A stretch of DNA of 64,000 nt from the NCBI RefSeq assembly GCF_001431415.1, contig NZ_LDJI01000004.1:1-64000 (forward strand), read 5' to 3'. Both the position numbers and the translations under genes were made by a program. Shown here piece after piece: positions 17,460-25,178 of the stretch. Position 1 is the first letter of the stretch, and each line of letters opens with the position of its first letter. A model generated the notes under the pieces. That model had not been told where the DNA came from, did not search any database, and saw nothing but the letters and a program-made list of their open reading frames with translations. The stretch comes from Stenotrophomonas humi (GTDB lineage: Bacteria; Pseudomonadota; Gammaproteobacteria; Xanthomonadales; Xanthomonadaceae).

Positions 17460-19451
17460 TTACCGGTTGCCGCCGTCAACGTAAGGGCGTGACTGAAGGA
17501 TGACGATATCGTCGCCCACCACCGCCCATTCGATATCCTGTTCAGCACCGCCCAGTGCTTGTTTCGTACCGCGTCCCACCGCGGCCAACCGCGCGATCAA
17601 TGCATCGGTCAGCACCTGACGCGTGCCGACGATCGGTACCTCACGCACGCCGCCACGGGTATCGGCGACCAGCTGTGTGTCCTCGGCCGAGCGGCTGAGC
17701 ACCTGCACCGCTTTTGACCAGTTGGAGTACATCACCTGCTCGGCCTGCCGCTTGCCTTCCACCACCCGGATACCCAGCCCACGTTTGGCTGAAATGTAGG
17801 TGATGTGGCGGCGGCCCGCGTCGAACGGATCACGGGTGATCATCACTCCGGAGCTGTCCGATGGTGCGGCCAGTTGCACCAGCACGGCCATCGCCACCGC
17901 ATCCTGGCCGAGTCCGGCGGCACGGCGCGCTTCGTAGGCTTCGAAGTTGTAGACCGATGCCCACACCGCCTGTACCGCGCGCACCAAGGCATCGCCGCGG
18001 GTGACGTTGGGTATGGTGGTGTAGAGACCGGCGCCACTGAAGCCGGGCAGGTCCTCGGAGTTGGACGAACTGCGCACGAACACGCCCCGGCCGTGAAGCT
18101 GGGCTTCCCATTGCGTCTGCAGCAGACGTGACAGGGCAGCGTCGGGCGCGGCATTGCTGATCTCGTCGCGCAAAGTGGTCAGGGCATTGCGGCGCACCGT
18201 TGCATCGGTGGCAAAGCCGGGACGCTGTTGCAGCGCTGCCAGGCGCTGCGGAATCTGCAGACGCAGCATTGCCGCCTGGTACTGCGAGAAGGGAATACAG
18301 AAGCCATCCGGTACGCGCGCCGCTGGCGGCAGTGAGGCTTTCAGGGTGCCAAGATTTGCCGCTTTGACGCCGCAATGACGGCTGTCGCGGGCACGCAGGG
18401 CGGACAGTGGTTTGAGCGCGGTCACGGAAAGATCAGGCCGAGGCAAGTTCTGGCTGGTGGCCCGCACGGCGGTCGCCGGTGTCCTTGCCGGACGAGCCAT
18501 CGGCCGTACCCGGTAGTCGTTGCTGCTGACCTCCAACTCCACCCATTGCCCGTTGTATTGGCGCAGGGATGCCTGTGCACCGCGGACATAGGCATTGGGT
18601 ATGCGCCAGCCCTTGGCCAACAGGTTGACGTGCGACAGCAACGTGGAGGGGCGTTGCGTCACCAGGCCTGCGACCGGGGGCAATGTGATGGGCACTTCGT
18701 CCAGCACCACGATGTCCTGCGGCGACAGATCATCGGTTTGCTCAACCGAAGCGATGATGCGCAACCGGCCCTGCGCGCGCCCGGTGTTCAGCGGCAGGAA
18801 GCGCTGCTCGCGCAGCAGCGCTTCCTGGGTGACAAAGGGAAGTGCGGCGGCTCGCGCAACCTGCTCATGCAGTGTGGAGTTGGTCTTGAAACGTATGCCG
18901 TCGTAGAAGGACGCGTGCACCAGTTGATCGGTCTGCCGGAGCAGGTCCGGCGTGAGCTGGTCGCCCTCCCAGAATTCATAGGTATAGCCGGGCAGGTCAC
19001 GTTGCCAGCTCACCGTGCCGAACAGGAAGCGCCGCTGCGGATCCTTGTATTGTGCATTGAGCGTGGCCTTGTCCGGCGCCATCAGCCCCTGGCGACGCAC
19101 GAACTGTTCGTGCAGGTCGTAGCGGGTGGCGTTGATGTAATACATGCGCGCCGGTTCACGCCGATCGATGGTGAAGATCAGATGCGGGATTTCCAGCGGG
19201 GTGCCGACGTTGTAGACACGTGCAAGTCGCATGAAGTCATCGCGGCTGCCGATGCGTGGAAGGTGATTGGGCGTCCGCGCATCATCCACAGGCTGCGAGG
19301 GTTGTGCCTCCGTACCTTTGCGGTACTCGTAGGGCGATGGCTTGCGGGCGGTCTGTGCCACCACATCCGGGCTGATCAGCGAGAGCGCGCCCAGCCCGGC
19401 AAGGAAGGCGAGAGTACGAAGGAGAACAGACGGGGTACGGGCGCTATCCAT
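17460..19451 (-). CDS. Exported protein with swivelling-His and PEP/pyruvate-type ATP-grasp domains
   Basis: A 663-residue protein of unknown function. From ATG 19451 it begins with a signal-peptide-like stretch (MDSARTPSVLLRTLAFLAGL..., possible cleavage near VVAQ). The middle holds a phosphohistidine-like motif TLLSHVNLLAKGWRIPN (His about residue 274). The C-terminal half is a PPDK/PEP-synthase-type nucleotide-binding domain (FVRSSSNSEDLPGFSGAG near 460-475, ITRDPFD, and the closing WAVVGDDIVILQSRPY). The domain order His then ATP-grasp is that of plant glucan water dikinase rather than PEP synthase. Export of an ATP-dependent enzyme would be odd. A longer start at 19544 is open but would bury the signal. 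Annotated elsewhere generically as PEP/pyruvate-binding protein. Confidence 0.75.
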   Translation of the reverse strand: MDSARTPSVLLRTLAFLAGLGALSLISPDVVAQTARKPSPYEYRKGTEAQPSQPVDDARTPNHLPRIGSRDDFMRLARVYNVGTPLEIPHLIFTIDRREPARMYYINATRYDLHEQFVRRQGLMAPDKATLNAQYKDPQRRFLFGTVSWQRDLPGYTYEFWEGDQLTPDLLRQTDQLVHASFYDGIRFKTNSTLHEQVARAAALPFVTQEALLREQRFLPLNTGRAQGRLRIIASVEQTDDLSPQDIVVLDEVPITLPPVAGLVTQRPSTLLSHVNLLAKGWRIPNAYVRGAQASLRQYNGQWVELEVSSNDYRVRPMARPARTPATAVRATSQNLPRPDLSVTALKPLSALRARDSRHCGVKAANLGTLKASLPPAARVPDGFCIPFSQYQAAMLRLQIPQRLAALQQRPGFATDATVRRNALTTLRDEISNAAPDAALSRLLQTQWEAQLHGRGVFVRSSSNSEDLPGFSGAGLYTTIPNVTRGDALVRAVQAVWASVYNFEAYEARRAAGLGQDAVAMAVLVQLAAPSDSSGVMITRDPFDAGRRHITYISAKRGLGIRVVEGKRQAEQVMYSNWSKAVQVLSRSAEDTQLVADTRGGVREVPIVGTRQVLTDALIARLAAVGRGTKQALGGAEQDIEWAVVGDDIVILQSRPYVDGGNR

Positions 19452-19583
19452 GGTGCCGTTAGGTAAGGTGGGTGCGGCAGCATAATCGACGGCTGCGCTG
19501 GATGAATCACGTCGCGGATCCGGAGGCCTGGCGGCATGAGCCACCGCCTGCCGTGGAATGGTCTGGTGAAGCGTGCCGCGGAC

Positions 19584-20198
19584 TCACGATGCAGCAGGCA
19601 GCAGCGTATCCACCAGTACGATCAGGCTGATGATGCCCAGGAGGTTGGCCGTCACCGTCACCCAGAACACACGCTGGAAACTGCGTTTGCGGGTCTTGTG
19701 GTTGAACAGTCCCTGCGCCAGCAGGGCGCCCGGCCAGCCACCCAGCAGCGCGATCATGTGCAGCGTGCTTTCGGTGGTCCGCCAGCGGTTACCCTGCGCG
19801 GCCGCTTTGTCGCCGACGTAGAAGATCAGCGCGAGCAGGCTCATGCCGCTGATTGCCAGCATCGTCCAGTCCGGGACGAGTTTCAGCATCCAGGCCAACG
19901 TCGTGCCAAGCAGAGCCAGCAGTCCGAGAGCAGTACGCGGTAAGCGGTGTGCCGGACCCGCGGATTTTGCTGCGACCTGGGCCTTGCTTGCCGAAGCGGG
20001 GCGGATGGTGGTTGCAGTGAGTCTGCCGCGCGCATCCCTGAGTTGCTCATAGCTGATGAGCAGGCCGTTGGCCGGCCGCTGCGATGCGCGTTCGAAGGCC
20101 TTGATATGGACGAAGGCACGCTCGCCGCCGCCATTGGGCGAGACGAAACCGAAACCCTTGTCGTCATTCCAGTCCTGAAGTCGTCCTTGGTAACGCAT
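19584..20198 (-). CDS. Cold-shock domain / DUF1294 membrane fusion protein
   Basis: A 204-residue protein. Residues 1-65 form a cold-shock-type OB fold with the RNA-binding motif KGFGFVSPNGGGERAFVHIKAF split as KGFGFVSP and FVHI. After a basic linker come two hydrophobic segments (LLALLGTTLAWML, ISGMSLLALIFYVG), a DUF1294 region (ALLGGWPGALLAQGLFNHKTRK) and a last helix. The fusion is widespread in proteobacteria, but its function is unknown; the cytoplasmic domain probably binds single-stranded nucleic acid at the membrane. ATG 20198 starts MRYQGRLQDWND, the natural beginning of the cold-shock domain; the frame stays open upstream to 20639 without family similarity. Confidence 0.85.
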   Translation of the reverse strand: MRYQGRLQDWNDDKGFGFVSPNGGGERAFVHIKAFERASQRPANGLLISYEQLRDARGRLTATTIRPASASKAQVAAKSAGPAHRLPRTALGLLALLGTTLAWMLKLVPDWTMLAISGMSLLALIFYVGDKAAAQGNRWRTTESTLHMIALLGGWPGALLAQGLFNHKTRKRSFQRVFWVTVTANLLGIISLIVLVDTLLPAAS

Positions 20199-20263
20199 GC
20201 GTGCCTCTGCTCTGTCGGTCGCACATTGAAACCCGCGGACGTCGGTATTGTGAAGCAGCAGGG

Positions 20264-20518
20264 TCAGCTCAGCGCCCTGTAGCCGACGAACAGCAGCAGC
20301 GGCACGGTGATCCAGAACAGAAGGCCGATGGCGGTCAGGGTGGTGTCGCCAAAATGTCGGCCCGGAAACAGCACGTGCGTGACCACACGTCCGGTTCCGT
20401 GAAACAGAAACTCGATGAACACCTCGTACAACAGGTGCCCGATGAAGCGGAATACCCCGTTCAATAGTCCGCCAGCGATGTCGTCGAGTGGCATGTGGGT
20501 GAGTGGCCGGAGCTTCAT
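20264..20518 (-). CDS. Small hypothetical membrane protein
   Basis: An 84-residue protein with an amphipathic N-terminal half (LLNGVFRFIGHLLYEVFIEFLFHGTGR) and a clear C-terminal transmembrane helix (LTAIGLLFWITVPLLLFVGY). I do not recognise a named family. It lies 65 bases upstream of the cold-shock/DUF1294 gene on the same strand and may be cotranscribed with it. The coding call rests on the coherent membrane-protein composition and codon use. Confidence 0.6.
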   Translation of the reverse strand: MKLRPLTHMPLDDIAGGLLNGVFRFIGHLLYEVFIEFLFHGTGRVVTHVLFPGRHFGDTTLTAIGLLFWITVPLLLFVGYRALS

Positions 20519-20723
20519 TGAGCCAGCAGGATAGCCTGATTTTCAAGCTGCTTGTCGTGCAGTGCCAGCTGCTTTCCCAGTAAATAGCCGCAGGCTTTTC
20601 GTGGAATATCCAGCAGACAACAACCTGCGCGATTGACAACGGTAGCGCGCACTCGCGGGTATTTTCAATGGTTGATCAGGCGTACTTGGTCGGAAGATGC
20701 ACGTCAGCGTGCACACGTAGTGA

Positions 20724-21578
20724 CTACCGCTGCGTGGCAACTGGTGTGGGTTCCTCGCGTATCCGCAGGAAACGCGCGAAGCGCGGCAGGCCGTGCACGG
20801 TGAGGCCGTTGTAGCGATAGGTGACGAGGCTGCCGATGGCGGGCGGATGGGCGCGCTGCGCATCGTTCAGGCCGCTGCCTATGCGGAAGCGCCTGCCGTC
20901 GTCGGCTTGCATCTGCAGGGCGCCCACCATTCCTTCGTACTTTCCCTTGCCGGGGATATAGCCGACGACGCGGGCTTCTGCGTCGTCAAACGGTTTGAGT
21001 TTCAGCAGACCTTCGCTGCGACCTGATCTATAGGGATTGTCCTGGTGATGCAGCATCAGCCCTTCGCCACCGGCGGCGACCACACGGCGCAAGTGTGCGT
21101 GCAGTGCGGCGCTGTCGGTGAAGCGCTGTTGGGCGATGACTGCCAGGTAGGGGTGGTCGGTTCCGTGAATGAGTTCGCGCATGGTCGCGAATCGTTGTTC
21201 GAACGTACCGGGATGCGCAGGCAGGTCGAAGGCCATGAAGCGCAGTGTGCGCCATTGGGCATCATCGGCGGGCGTGCGCCGGACAATGGCACTGATGGTG
21301 TCGAAGTTGCCGCGGCTGGACCACAGTTCACCATCGAGAGCGTGCTGTGGCCATGCATGGGTGAACCATGCCGGTGCCGGAATGACGTATCCCGCGCGGC
21401 TGATCAGTCGGCGGCCGTCCCAACGGGCGCGGACACCATCGAGCTTTTCGCTGACGAGATAATGGGCGACATCCGGGCGGTCCCGCCATTTTCCGGCCAG
21501 CATCAGCGAGGGAGGCGATGCGCTGCTGGAAGTGGGCAGGCAGGACAACAGCAGGCAGCACAGGAACAGACGCAGCAT
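20724..21578 (-). CDS. Periplasmic ATP-dependent DNA ligase (LigE type)
   Basis: A 284-residue minimal ATP-dependent DNA ligase. The adenylated lysine is in motif I, SEKLDGVRARWDG (Lys45), with LDGELWSSRG (motif III), GEGLMLHH (motif IV) and LLKLKPF (motif V), followed by an OB-type domain with GKGKYEGMVGALQM. A signal peptide (MLRLFLCCLLLSCLPTSSSA) predicts export, as for known LigE-type ligases, which are thought to act on extracellular or incoming DNA. I chose ATG 21578 because AAGGG precedes it; ATG 21593 is in frame. It has no DNA-binding extra domains. The cell's main NAD-dependent ligase is not in this window. Confidence 0.88.
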   Translation of the reverse strand: MLRLFLCCLLLSCLPTSSSASPPSLMLAGKWRDRPDVAHYLVSEKLDGVRARWDGRRLISRAGYVIPAPAWFTHAWPQHALDGELWSSRGNFDTISAIVRRTPADDAQWRTLRFMAFDLPAHPGTFEQRFATMRELIHGTDHPYLAVIAQQRFTDSAALHAHLRRVVAAGGEGLMLHHQDNPYRSGRSEGLLKLKPFDDAEARVVGYIPGKGKYEGMVGALQMQADDGRRFRIGSGLNDAQRAHPPAIGSLVTYRYNGLTVHGLPRFARFLRIREEPTPVATQR

Positions 21579-21878
21579 GGTGAACCCTTGCATGGTGAGG
21601 GTTGCCAGCGTGGGGTTGGGGAATGGCCCCGGCTATCGGTCGCTGCAGGCCAGCGGGGTAGGAAGGCCGGTGAGCGCAGCGGTGACGCGGAGCTGCTGAG
21701 CGCGCGGACCGCTACAGGCCATGAAGTTGTCCGCGCGCGCAACTGCCTCCCTTGTCGCAGGCGGGGGAGGGCAGTTGCTGCACTCAAGTGGTCGATGCCG
21801 TTCAGACGCAGGCGTGGCAGCGAACATGCAGTCGTGCGGCTGCCAGAAGCGGGTGCAGCCGCATCTTCCCGACCAATG
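21579..21878. other. Intergenic stretch without a convincing gene
   Basis: The 300 bases between the LigE start and the metX stop are GC-rich with scattered short palindromes such as GCGCGC and GCGAGAC-like runs. Short open frames occur but none has a ribosome site and family-like sequence. The promoter of the ligase gene presumably lies in its left part. Confidence 0.4.
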
Positions 21879-23018
21879 TCACTCCTGCGGAGAGGGCAAG
21901 TCTTGTTGCAGTGATTGCAGGAAATCGCGCACGGCCGGGCCAAAGCGGTCGTAGTCCACCAGGAAGGCGTCGTGGCCCTGTGGTGAATCCATACCGATGA
22001 ATTGCGTTTCGGCGCCGCCTGCGCGCAGGCCGTCGGCGATCTGCTGTTGCTGTTCGACCGGGAACAGGATGTCGGTGTTGGCGCCGATGGCCAGCGCGCG
22101 TTCGACATGGATCTTGGCCAGGCCGGCCATCACATCGCCGTCGGCGTACTCGGCCAGGTCGAACCAGTCCATCGAGCGGCCGAGATAGAGGTAACAGTTC
22201 GGGTCGAAGCGGCGTACGAAACGGCGTGCGTGGCCTTCCAGGTAGCTCTCCACCTGGAATTCCAGTCCAAACGGACCATCGTCGGTCAGCTCAGAATCCA
22301 GGCGCACGCGGCCAAAACGGCCATCCCATTCCAGCGCGGAACGGTAGGTGATGACGCCCAGCTTGCGCGCCATGCGCATGCCGGATTCGGGATAGCTGTT
22401 CTCGTCGTACTCGCCGTTGTTCCAGGCCGGGTCCAGGCGAATGGCTTCGCGTTGCAGCGAGCGGATGGCGATTGAGAAAGGCAGGGCCTGCGCGCTGCCG
22501 GAAATGTTGATGTGGGTGCGCGCAATGCCCGGGTGCTGCAGCAGCAGCGCCAGTGCGGTCATGCCGCCCATCGAATTGCCGATCAGACAGGCCAGCTGCG
22601 AGATGCCCAGTGCCTTGACCACCTCGGCAGCCGCATTGGCGACATCCTCGATGGACAACTCGGGGAAGGTCAGGCGGTAGGGCTTGCCGCTTGCTGCGTC
22701 GAGGGTCGCCGGGCCGGTGGAACCTTTGCAGCTGCCCAGCGAGTTCACGCAGACGACGAACCAGCGGTCGGTATCGATGGGTTTGCCGGGGCCGAGCATC
22801 GGTTCCCACCAACCGGGTGCGGGATTGGCGGTACTGCTGGCCGCGTGTGCGTCCGGCGACAGTCCGGTGACGATCAGGATGGCATTGCCCGCATCGGCGG
22901 CCAGGGTGCCCCAGGTTTCGTAGGCAACGTGTGCGCCAAGCAGGGCGCCGCCACGCTTCATCGGGAACGGGGACGATAGCGCGTGAAAGCGGCTGCCTTC
23001 GGGGATGAATTCAGTCAT
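21879..23018 (-). CDS. metX: MetX-family homoserine/serine O-acyltransferase
   Basis: A 379-residue alpha/beta hydrolase of the MetX family, which O-acylates homoserine (or serine) to open the route to methionine (or cysteine). The nucleophile is Ser149 in IGNSMGGM; the Asp lies in IGANTDILFPV and the His in SPQGHDAFLVD. The oxyanion-region motif reads NSLGSCKGSTGP rather than the common GGCxGTTGP. Xanthomonadales members of this family have been reported to act as serine O-succinyltransferases, so cysteine synthesis is a real alternative. It starts 74 bases after ccmI on the same strand and may be read through from the ccm operon. Confidence 0.85.
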   Translation of the reverse strand: MTEFIPEGSRFHALSSPFPMKRGGALLGAHVAYETWGTLAADAGNAILIVTGLSPDAHAASSTANPAPGWWEPMLGPGKPIDTDRWFVVCVNSLGSCKGSTGPATLDAASGKPYRLTFPELSIEDVANAAAEVVKALGISQLACLIGNSMGGMTALALLLQHPGIARTHINISGSAQALPFSIAIRSLQREAIRLDPAWNNGEYDENSYPESGMRMARKLGVITYRSALEWDGRFGRVRLDSELTDDGPFGLEFQVESYLEGHARRFVRRFDPNCYLYLGRSMDWFDLAEYADGDVMAGLAKIHVERALAIGANTDILFPVEQQQQIADGLRAGGAETQFIGMDSPQGHDAFLVDYDRFGPAVRDFLQSLQQDLPSPQE

Positions 23019-23092
23019 CGGCCAATTTTAACGGCTGGGAAGGGCGGGCTTTGCAAGCACTGATAACCGGACGCTATTTGAATATGTCCGGG

Positions 23093-24109
23093 TCAGGGTT
23101 GTCCGAGCGTGATTTCCAGTGGCGTTTCGGCAGGCAGGCTGACGCGGACCGGGGCGGAGTCGACATCGCCTTCCTGGCGCATTGCCTTGCCGCTGGCCGA
23201 GAGCCGTGCGAAGACTTCCACTTCCTTCAGGGCAGACAGTTTCTGCGTGGGCATCGGGCCGTCGGCATCGTCCAGGGTGACGGTCAGCGGCATGCCCCGC
23301 ACAGGGTGGCGTTCCACCGCCACCGGCATCGGTGGTCCGCCGGGCACGCGGGCGATGACGAATACAGTGTCCTTGCCCGAGGCAGCACGCGCGGCCAATG
23401 ACGGTGCCAGGGTGACCGTCACGGTGATGGCGTTTGCCGAACCTGCGGTGGTGGTCGGCGCTGCAGAGGAGGATTCCGTGGTGGCCCTGCCGCGTGCGAT
23501 GTCGATCTGCTCCTGCAGTGCGGCGGCTGCAGCCGGTTCCAGTTTCGGTAGCAGGCTTTCCCAGGTACGGGCAGCGTCGTCATTCTGGCCACGTTGGCGC
23601 TGCACGATGCCAATCAACCAGATGGCGCGCTCGTTGTCGGGCGCCAGGCTGCGTGCATGCTGCAGCCACTGCGCGGCGGTGTCATCGAACAGGAAGTCGG
23701 GCGCGGCCTGGGCGCGGGTCTGTGCGGCTTCCACCAGCAGGCCTGGCTCGTCCGGAGCCAGCTTCACTGCGCGTTGATACGACTCAGCGGCATCGGCGAC
23801 CTTGCCGACCTCCAGTTGCGAGCGTGCCAGCAACACCCAGCCATCCATGCGTTCGGGGTTCTGCTGCAGTACCGATTGCAGTTGGGCGATACCGTCCTCG
23901 ATGGTCTGCGGTGCCGTCGCACTGGCCTGCGGCTGCAAGGCTGCGGGTGTGCCCAGCCATTGGTAGAGGCCGAGCGTGGCCACCACCAGCGTGCCTACCA
24001 GGGTGGCCCAGATACCGCGCTTGCCGCTGCGCCACAACGGCCATAGTGTGAGCCCGGTGGTGACGGCGGCGAGCAGTGCCGCGCCAGCCAGGAAAGCGGT
24101 ATTCACCAT
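23093..24109 (-). CDS. ccmI: Cytochrome c biogenesis TPR protein CcmI (CycH)
   Basis: A 338-residue membrane-anchored apocytochrome chaperone. It has two N-terminal hydrophobic segments (residues 5-24 and 33-52), then TPR repeats (ERMDGWVLLARSQLEVGKVADAAESYQRAVKL) and a C-terminal periplasmic beta-rich domain (DTVFVIARVPGGPPMPVAVERH) typical of CycH/CcmI. CcmI delivers apocytochrome c to the CcmFH haem ligase. It overlaps the ccmH stop by seven bases and is the last gene of the ccm operon. Confidence 0.9.
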   Translation of the reverse strand: MVNTAFLAGAALLAAVTTGLTLWPLWRSGKRGIWATLVGTLVVATLGLYQWLGTPAALQPQASATAPQTIEDGIAQLQSVLQQNPERMDGWVLLARSQLEVGKVADAAESYQRAVKLAPDEPGLLVEAAQTRAQAAPDFLFDDTAAQWLQHARSLAPDNERAIWLIGIVQRQRGQNDDAARTWESLLPKLEPAAAAALQEQIDIARGRATTESSSAAPTTTAGSANAITVTVTLAPSLAARAASGKDTVFVIARVPGGPPMPVAVERHPVRGMPLTVTLDDADGPMPTQKLSALKEVEVFARLSASGKAMRQEGDVDSAPVRVSLPAETPLEITLGQP

Positions 24110-24555
24110 TCGCGATCTTCCTGTGCGTGCTCATCGGCTGCGGTTGCCGGCAGCGCGCGTGCACGTCGGCGTACCTGGATCACCAACACCACCGCGCCGG
24201 CAAGCAGCAGCAGGCCGGGGCCGAACCACAGCAGTGCGGTGCCGGGTTCCATCGCCGGGCGGTACAGCACGAACTCGCCGTAGCGCTCGACCAGGAACTG
24301 CTTGATCTGCGCATCGCTGCGGCCTTCATGCATCAGCGTCAGCACTTCGCGGCGCAGGTCGTGGGCGATCTGTGCATTGGAGTCTGCCAGCGACTGGTTC
24401 TGGCATTGCACGCAGCGCAGTTCGGCAGTGAGTGCGTGGAAGCGTGCTTCTTCAGCGCGGTCGCGATACTGCAGCGGGGTGGGGTCGCCTGCCGGTTGGG
24501 CGCTGGCGGCCAGTGCCATGCCCAGCCACAGCAACGCGCCGGCCATCCATTTCAT
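24103..24555 (-). CDS. ccmH: Cytochrome c biogenesis thiol reductase CcmH
   Basis: A 150-residue protein with a signal peptide (cleavage near AASAQ), the redox motif LRCVQCQ (Cys48, Cys51) and a C-terminal transmembrane helix. CcmH keeps the CXXCH cysteines of apocytochrome c reduced for haem attachment. The short form lacking the TPR half of E. coli CcmH fits with a separate ccmI downstream. Starts overlap ccmG by four bases. Confidence 0.95.
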   Translation of the reverse strand: MKWMAGALLWLGMALAASAQPAGDPTPLQYRDRAEEARFHALTAELRCVQCQNQSLADSNAQIAHDLRREVLTLMHEGRSDAQIKQFLVERYGEFVLYRPAMEPGTALLWFGPGLLLLAGAVVLVIQVRRRARALPATAADEHAQEDREW

Positions 24556-25178
24556 CGTGCAGCGCCCATGTCAGGAGCGCGTCTGCCCCCGGCTTCGGCT
24601 TCGACCTTCTCCAGTACCGGGATCAGTTGCTGATCGAGCACGTCCTGGGTGATGGCGCCGCTGTACTTCCAGCGCACGATGCCGCTGCCATCGACCAGGA
24701 AGGTTTCCGGTGCGGCGACGATGCCCCAGTCCAGCGCGGTGCGGCCTTCCTCGTCGGCCAGCACCACCATGTACGGATTGCCCAGCTGCTCCAGCCAGCG
24801 CAGTGCATCGGCGCGCTCGTCTTTCCAGTTGTAGCCGACTACGCGCACCCGCTTGGTTTCGGCGAACCGGGTGAGGACCGGATGTTCATCGCGGCAGGCC
24901 GGGCACCAGCTGCCCCAGACATTGAGCAGATACGGTGCGCCGCGAAGCTGGGTGTCGCTGACCTGCACGCTCGGGTCGTGAAGCACCGGCAACGAGAACG
25001 ACGGGGCGGGTTTGCCGATCAGCGCCGAGGGCAGGGTGTCGCGGTCAGGGCGGTCCGAACGGCTCACGCCATACAGCATCAGTCCCAGCAGGCCGAGGAA
25101 GAACAGCGCGCCAATGACGATGGCGACCAGCGGCAGGCGGTGTGGTTTGTTGGATTCGGGAGGTGTCGAGGGGGTCAT
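24552..25178 (-). CDS. ccmG: Thiol:disulfide oxidoreductase CcmG (DsbE)
   Basis: A 208-residue membrane-tethered thioredoxin-fold protein: one N-terminal helix (PLVAIVIGALFFLGLLGLML) and a periplasmic domain with active site WCPAC (Cys92, Cys95) and the acidic stretch around DEHPV typical of DsbE. It passes electrons to CcmH and apocytochrome c. Overlaps both ccmF and ccmH by four bases, so the genes are translationally coupled. Confidence 0.95.
   Translation of the reverse strand: MTPSTPPESNKPHRLPLVAIVIGALFFLGLLGLMLYGVSRSDRPDRDTLPSALIGKPAPSFSLPVLHDPSVQVSDTQLRGAPYLLNVWGSWCPACRDEHPVLTRFAETKRVRVVGYNWKDERADALRWLEQLGNPYMVVLADEEGRTALDWGIVAAPETFLVDGSGIVRWKYSGAITQDVLDQQLIPVLEKVEAEAGGRRAPDMGAAR

Noticed and set aside
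22980..23092. Possible SAM riboswitch upstream of metX
   Set aside because: The gap from ccmI is 74 bases, with only a weak CCGGAC/GTCCGG pairing; too short and without riboswitch-like conserved segments.
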